Source: Streptomyces sp. ISL-1 (GTDB lineage: Bacteria > Actinomycetota > Actinomycetes > Streptomycetales > Streptomycetaceae). From it: a stretch of 64,000 bases of DNA. The DNA is taken from assembly GCF_018614585.1 (NCBI RefSeq), contig NZ_JAGGOI010000032.1:243131-307130 (forward strand), read 5' to 3'. The notes beneath the pieces were generated by a model. The model was not told the DNA's origin, ran no database searches, and saw only the letters and a list, made by a program, of their open reading frames with translations. This document shows, piece by piece, positions 60,111 to 64,000 of the stretch. Position 1 is the first letter of the stretch, and the number at the start of each line of letters is the position of its first letter. Position numbers and translations under genes: made by a program.

Positions 60111-62123
60111 ATGACAGCGACGACCGACGGAAGCAGCGGGCCCGTGGGGGCCGGCGCAGCCGCGGCCAGTAGAGCAACCGACACTCATCCCGCCGAGCGC
60201 CCCGCCGCGCGCGACGTCCTCGAAGCCGCCGGACGGGCCGCACAACGCTCCGTCGAGCATCTGCTCGGTCGCCAGGACGCCCAGGGCTGGTGGAAGGGCG
60301 ACCTCGAGACCAATGTGACGATGGACGCCGAGGATCTGCTGCTCCGTCAGTTTCTCGGTATCCAGGATCCGCGGACCACCGAGGCAGCCGCCCGCTTCAT
60401 CCGGGGCGAGCAGCGCGAGGACGGCACCTGGGCCACCTTCTACGGCGGGCCCGGCGAACTCTCCACCACCATCGAGGCCTACGTCGGGCTGCGGCTGGCC
60501 GGTGACCTGCCGGACGATCCGCACATGGCGCGCGCCTCCGCCTGGATCAGGGAACGGGGCGGCATCGCGGCGAGCCGGGTCTTCACCCGGATCTGGCTGG
60601 CGCTGTTCGGCTGGTGGAAGTGGGACGACCTCCCCGAACTGCCGCCCGAACTGATCTTCCTGCCCAAGTGGTTCCCGCTGAACATCTACGATTTCGGCTG
60701 CTGGGCGCGCCAGACCATTGTGCCGCTGACCGTCGTCTCGGCGAAGCGGCCGGTGCGCCCCGCGCCCTTCGCGCTCGACGAGCTGCACACCGACGCGCGG
60801 CTGCCGAACCCGCCCAAGCCTCTTGCCGCCGCGGCCAGTTGGGACGGATTCTTCCAGCGCGCCGACAAGGCGCTGCACCTCTATCACAAGGTCGCACCGC
60901 GCCGACTGCGCAAAGCGGCCATGAATGCCGCGGCGCGCTGGATCATCGAGCGCCAGGAGAACGACGGGTGCTGGGGCGGCATCCAGCCGCCGGCCGTCTA
61001 CTCCGTGATCGCACTGCATCTGCTCGGCTACGACCTTCAGCACCCCGTGATGCGGGCCGGTCTCGAGTCGCTCGACCGGTTCGCATTATGGCGCGAGGAC
61101 GGCGCGCGGATGATCGAGGCCTGCCAGTCGCCCGTCTGGGACACCTGCCTGGCCACCATCGCCCTTGCCGACGCCGGGCTGCCGGCGGATCACCCGGCGC
61201 TGGTCAAGGCCGCCGACTGGATGCTGGCCGAGGAGATCGTACGGCCCGGCGACTGGGCCGTACGCAGGCCCCAACTGTCCCCCAGCGGCTGGGCGTTCGA
61301 GTTCCACAACGACTACTACCCGGACATCGACGACACGGCCGAGGTGATCCTCGCCCTGCGACGGGTCAAGCACCCCGATCCGCACGCTGTCGACGCGGCG
61401 GTCGCGCGGGCCGGCGGCTGGACCCTCGGGATGCAGTCCAGGAACGGAGCCTGGGCCGCGTTCGACGCCGACAACACCAGTGCTTTTCCCAACCGGTTGC
61501 CGTTCTGCGACTTCGGCGAGGTCATCGACCCGCCGTCGGCCGACGTCACCGGGCATGTCGTCGAGATGCTGGCCTACGAGGGCAGGGCCCAGCACCCCCG
61601 CACCCGGCGCGGCGTCGAGTGGCTGCTCGCCGAACAGGAGCCGAACGGCGCCTGGTTCGGGCGCTGGGGTGTCAACTACGTATACGGAACGGGGTCGGTG
61701 GTTCCCGCGCTGACCGCGGCCGGGCTGCCGCTCTCGCACCCCGCGATCCGCCGGGCCGTGCGCTGGCTCGAATCCGTCCAGAACGACGACGGCGGATGGG
61801 GCGAGGACCTGCGCTCGTACCGCGAGGAGCAGTGGATCGGCCACGGCGCCTCCACCGCCTCGCAGACCGCGTGGGCCCTGCTCGCGCTGCTCGCGGCGGG
61901 GGAGCGGGAGAGCAAGTCGGTCGAGCGGGGCGTGGCCTGGCTCGCCGAGACTCAGCAGGCGGACGGGTCCTGGGACGAGCCGTACTTCACCGGCACGGGC
62001 TTCCCCTGGGACTTCTCCATCAACTACCACCTCTACCGGCAGGTCTTCCCGCTCACGGCTCTGGGCCGCTATGTGCACGGTGAGCCGTTCGCGCTCCGCG
62101 CGGGCAGCCGCGAGGGGGGCTGA
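60111..62123 (+). CDS. shc: Squalene-hopene cyclase
   Basis: Membrane-associated triterpene cyclase of 670 residues that folds squalene into hopene/hopanol. The catalytic DxDD motif is D405-I-D407-D408 in YYPDIDDTAEVIL. Several QW repeats are visible (QDAQGWW, QENDGCWGG, QEPNGAWFGRWG, QNDDGGWGE, QQADGSWDE). Start ATG 60111 with AAGGGGAAG upstream; a 40-residue Ala-rich N-terminal extension precedes the enzyme. Leu326 is encoded by TTA (61086-61088), the only in-frame TTA found in the window, so translation should need the bldA leucyl-tRNA. Confidence 0.96.
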   Translation: MTATTDGSSGPVGAGAAAASRATDTHPAERPAARDVLEAAGRAAQRSVEHLLGRQDAQGWWKGDLETNVTMDAEDLLLRQFLGIQDPRTTEAAARFIRGEQREDGTWATFYGGPGELSTTIEAYVGLRLAGDLPDDPHMARASAWIRERGGIAASRVFTRIWLALFGWWKWDDLPELPPELIFLPKWFPLNIYDFGCWARQTIVPLTVVSAKRPVRPAPFALDELHTDARLPNPPKPLAAAASWDGFFQRADKALHLYHKVAPRRLRKAAMNAAARWIIERQENDGCWGGIQPPAVYSVIALHLLGYDLQHPVMRAGLESLDRFALWREDGARMIEACQSPVWDTCLATIALADAGLPADHPALVKAADWMLAEEIVRPGDWAVRRPQLSPSGWAFEFHNDYYPDIDDTAEVILALRRVKHPDPHAVDAAVARAGGWTLGMQSRNGAWAAFDADNTSAFPNRLPFCDFGEVIDPPSADVTGHVVEMLAYEGRAQHPRTRRGVEWLLAEQEPNGAWFGRWGVNYVYGTGSVVPALTAAGLPLSHPAIRRAVRWLESVQNDDGGWGEDLRSYREEQWIGHGASTASQTAWALLALLAAGERESKSVERGVAWLAETQQADGSWDEPYFTGTGFPWDFSINYHLYRQVFPLTALGRYVHGEPFALRAGSREGG

Positions 62124-62782
62124 TGGAAGGATCCCCGGAACCGTCGCCAGGCTCCGCCGCGCCGCTGCTGATCGCCTGTGCGCTCGGCATCGAGAAGCTC
62201 GCCCTGCGCGGCGGCGACCGCAGTGGCGCACTCGGCCCGGTGACGGTGCTCCGTACCGGCATGGGGCCGCAGAACGCGGAGCGTGCCGTGCTGGCCGCAT
62301 TGGGCGGTGACGGGCCGTTGCGGAACGCGGCGGTCGTCGCCTCCGGTTTCTGCGCCGGGCTCGCTCCCGGGATGCACCCCGGGGACCTGGTCGTCGCGGA
62401 CGAGACCCGGCACGCCGCCGGCGCCACGGCCTGTACAGATCCGGAACTGATGGTCAAGGCGGTGGCCAGGGCCGTGCCCGGACGCACCGTGCACACCGGG
62501 CCGCTGATCGGGTCCGACCATGTGGTGCACGGTCACGAGCGGGCCGACCTGCGCGCCACCGGGGCGATCGCCGTGGACATGGAGTCCGCGGCCACGCTCC
62601 GCGGCGCTGTGAGTGCCGGGCCCCGCCCGGTTGCGGCCGTCCGGGTGGTCGTGGACGCTCCGGAGCATGAGCTGGTCCGTATTGGCACGGTGCGCGGTGG
62701 AATATCAGCCTTCCGAGTTCTTCGCGCTGTCCTTCCTGCATTCTTTGAATGGCACCGTTCTTTGCTGCTCCCCAGGAGGTGA
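62123..62782 (+). CDS. hpnG: Hopanoid-associated nucleoside phosphorylase HpnG
   Basis: Phosphorylase-fold enzyme of 219 residues thought to cleave adenine from adenosylhopane to give phosphoribosylhopane. Family features are the early LLIACALGIEKLALRGGD, GMGPQNAERAVLAAL, VVASGFCAGLAPGMHPGDLV and the ribose-binding Met-Glu in IAVDMESAATLR. Start ATG 62123 overlaps the shc stop by one base (TGATG). Works after HpnH in making the C35 side chain of bacteriohopanepolyols. Confidence 0.88.
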   Translation: MEGSPEPSPGSAAPLLIACALGIEKLALRGGDRSGALGPVTVLRTGMGPQNAERAVLAALGGDGPLRNAAVVASGFCAGLAPGMHPGDLVVADETRHAAGATACTDPELMVKAVARAVPGRTVHTGPLIGSDHVVHGHERADLRATGAIAVDMESAATLRGAVSAGPRPVAAVRVVVDAPEHELVRIGTVRGGISAFRVLRAVLPAFFEWHRSLLLPRR

Positions 62783-62787
62783 GCTAG

Positions 62788-63810
62788 ATGGCCATGCCGC
62801 TCCGTCAGACCATCAGGGTCGGGACGTACCTCTTTGAACAGAAGCTCCGCAAGCGTGAGAAGTTCCCGCTCATCGTCGAGCTGGAGCCCCTCTTCGCCTG
62901 CAATCTGAAGTGCGAGGGCTGCGGGAAGATCCAGCACCCGGCCGGAGTCCTGAAGCAGCGCATGCCGGTCGCTCAGGCGGTGGGGGCTGTGCTCGAGTCA
63001 GGGGCGCCGATGGTCTCCATCGCGGGCGGCGAGCCGCTGATGCACCCTCAGATCGATGAGATCGTCCGGCAGTTGGTCGCCAAGAGAAAGTATGTGTTCC
63101 TCTGCACCAACGCCATGCTGCTGCGGAAGAAGATCGAGGAGTTCACCCCTTCTCGCTTCTTCGCCTTTGCCGTGCACATCGACGGACTGCGCGAGCGGCA
63201 TGACGAATCGGTCGCCAAGGAAGGGGTGTTCGACGAGGCGGTGGAGGCGATCAAGGAGGCCAAGCGGCGCGGCTTCCGGGTCACCACCAATTCGACGTTC
63301 TTCAACACCGACACCCCGCAGACGGTCATCGAGGTGCTCAACTACCTCAATGACGACCTGAAGGTGGACGAGATGATGATCTCGCCCGCTTACGCCTACG
63401 AGAAGGCGCCCGACCAGGAGCACTTCCTCGGCGTGGAACAGACCCGCGAGCTCTTCAAGAAGTCCTTCGCTGGCGGCAACCGGCGGCGCTGGCGGCTCAA
63501 CCACTCGCCGCTCTTCCTCGACTTCCTCGAGGGCAAGGCCGACTTCCCGTGCACGGCGTGGGCGATCCCCAACTACTCGCTCTTCGGCTGGCAGCGCCCC
63601 TGCTATCTGATGGCCGACGGATACGTCCCCACCTACCGGGAGCTCATCGAGGAGACCGACTGGAGCAAGTACGGCCGCGGCAAGGACCCGCGCTGCGCCA
63701 ACTGCATGGCGCACTGCGGCTACGAACCCACCGCCGTCCTCGCCACCATGGGCTCCCTCAAGGAGTCCCTCAGGGCGGCGCGTGACACCGTCTCGGGAAG
63801 CCGCGGGTGA
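62788..63810 (+). CDS. hpnH: Adenosyl-hopene transferase HpnH (radical SAM)
   Basis: Radical SAM enzyme of 340 residues that joins the 5'-deoxyadenosyl group to diploptene. The cluster motif C38-x3-C42-x2-C45 (FACNLKCEGCGK) binds the 4Fe-4S centre, followed by SIAGGEPLMHP for SAM. The C-terminal GKDPRCANCMAHCGYEPTAV is typical of HpnH and may bind another cluster or zinc. Start ATG 62788 with AGGAGG 9 bases upstream. It follows hpnG after 5 bp. Confidence 0.95.
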   Translation: MAMPLRQTIRVGTYLFEQKLRKREKFPLIVELEPLFACNLKCEGCGKIQHPAGVLKQRMPVAQAVGAVLESGAPMVSIAGGEPLMHPQIDEIVRQLVAKRKYVFLCTNAMLLRKKIEEFTPSRFFAFAVHIDGLRERHDESVAKEGVFDEAVEAIKEAKRRGFRVTTNSTFFNTDTPQTVIEVLNYLNDDLKVDEMMISPAYAYEKAPDQEHFLGVEQTRELFKKSFAGGNRRRWRLNHSPLFLDFLEGKADFPCTAWAIPNYSLFGWQRPCYLMADGYVPTYRELIEETDWSKYGRGKDPRCANCMAHCGYEPTAVLATMGSLKESLRAARDTVSGSRG

Positions 63811-63814
63811 CGTG

Positions 63815-64000
63815 ATGTACCAAGGAGAGCCGGTCGCACTGGGGCTCCCCGAGCTGCCGGCCCGGCCGATCGCGATACGCCGCACCTCGCGGCGTATCCA
63901 GGTCGGTTCGGTGGCTGTCGGCGGGGACGCGCCGGTGTCGGTGCAGTCGATGACGACCACGCGGACCTGCGACATCGCCGCGACGCTGCAGCAGATCGCG
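63815..64000 (+). CDS. ispG: 4-hydroxy-3-methylbut-2-enyl diphosphate synthase, 5' part (runs off window)
   Basis: First 62 codons of IspG (GcpE), the 4Fe-4S enzyme of the MEP pathway that makes HMBPP. RRTSRRIQVGSVAVGGDAPV followed by SVQSMTTTRTCDIAATLQQI is the highly conserved N-terminal segment. Start ATG 63815; GTG 63812 is in frame immediately before it. It follows hpnH by 4 bp, so an isoprenoid precursor gene belongs to the hopanoid operon. Streptomyces often carry a second ispG elsewhere; that cannot be seen here. Confidence 0.93.
   Translation, partial: MYQGEPVALGLPELPARPIAIRRTSRRIQVGSVAVGGDAPVSVQSMTTTRTCDIAATLQQIA

Noticed and set aside
1..64000. tRNA, rRNA or riboswitch genes
   Set aside because: No cloverleaf-like segment with T-loop GGTTCGAATCC-type core, rRNA signature or recognised riboswitch core was noticed by eye; a covariance search would be needed to exclude small RNAs.

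Overview
The window is a stretch of a Streptomyces (or very close actinomycete) chromosome. The DNA is very GC-rich, with GC-biased third codon positions, many GTG and TTG starts, ATGA/GTGA gene overlaps and long spurious antisense frames. The gene content also fits: streptogrisin-type protease, hopanoid cluster, DUF5941 and LPFR small proteins, and LacI-controlled glycan uptake. I saw no rRNA, tRNA, CRISPR array, transposase or prophage gene.

Layout. 1-2100: 3' end of endonuclease V, a tiny membrane protein and a saccharopine-dehydrogenase-like enoyl reductase. 2195-8790: a fatty-acid/branched acyl-CoA degradation operon (racemase, LCAD-like dehydrogenase, thiolase, FadB) with a convergent MerR regulator and a strong shared terminator. 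9043-13347: secreted serine protease, CDF metal exporter, secreted sphingomyelinase C and an MpaB-type protein. 13319-22239: a beta-1,3-glucan utilisation locus (secreted GH81 laminarinase, ABC sugar importer, GH1 beta-glucosidase, LacI regulator) with near-identical palindromic operators in front of both divergent units. 22460-23959: secreted M1 aminopeptidase.

24051-27636 is the most unusual part. A compact cassette encodes a small WXG100-like protein with a YxxxD type VII export signature, a 527-residue WXG-containing protein ending in a papain/calpain-like Cys-His-Asn domain, and a lipoprotein resembling chagasin (I42), the inhibitor family of papain-like proteases. The inhibitor gene overlaps the protease gene. 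This looks like an effector/immunity pair. The cassette lies between what appear to be N-terminal and C-terminal remnants of a decayed regulator gene, which suggests that it replaced the middle of that gene.

27729-37356: secreted Xaa-Pro dipeptidyl peptidase and M14 carboxypeptidase (overlapping), BCCT transporter, D-amino-acid-oxidase-like enzyme, a protein of unknown function, SpoU methyltransferase and ABC-F ATPase. 37442-46424 (mostly minus strand): Tex with a repeat-built Arg/Gly/Asp tail, LPFR small protein, SCO6745-family protein, crotonase, HdeD-like membrane protein, RsbW-like ATPase, type 1 IPP isomerase, methyltransferase-GNAT fusion and a second CDF exporter. 46568-55041: galE, then an eight-gene-scale set for a phosphoglycerol-type surface glycopolymer (two CDP-alcohol phosphatidyltransferase proteins, nucleotidyltransferase, glycerol-1-phosphate-dehydrogenase-like enzyme, GT2, ABC-2 exporter pair). 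55473-64000: the hopanoid operon hpnC-hpnD-DUF6380-hpnE-prenyl synthase-shc-hpnG-hpnH-ispG (cut by the window end). shc contains the only in-frame TTA codon I found in the window, which suggests bldA-dependent developmental control of hopanoid synthesis. A 20-codon leader ORF is overlapped by the hpnC start.
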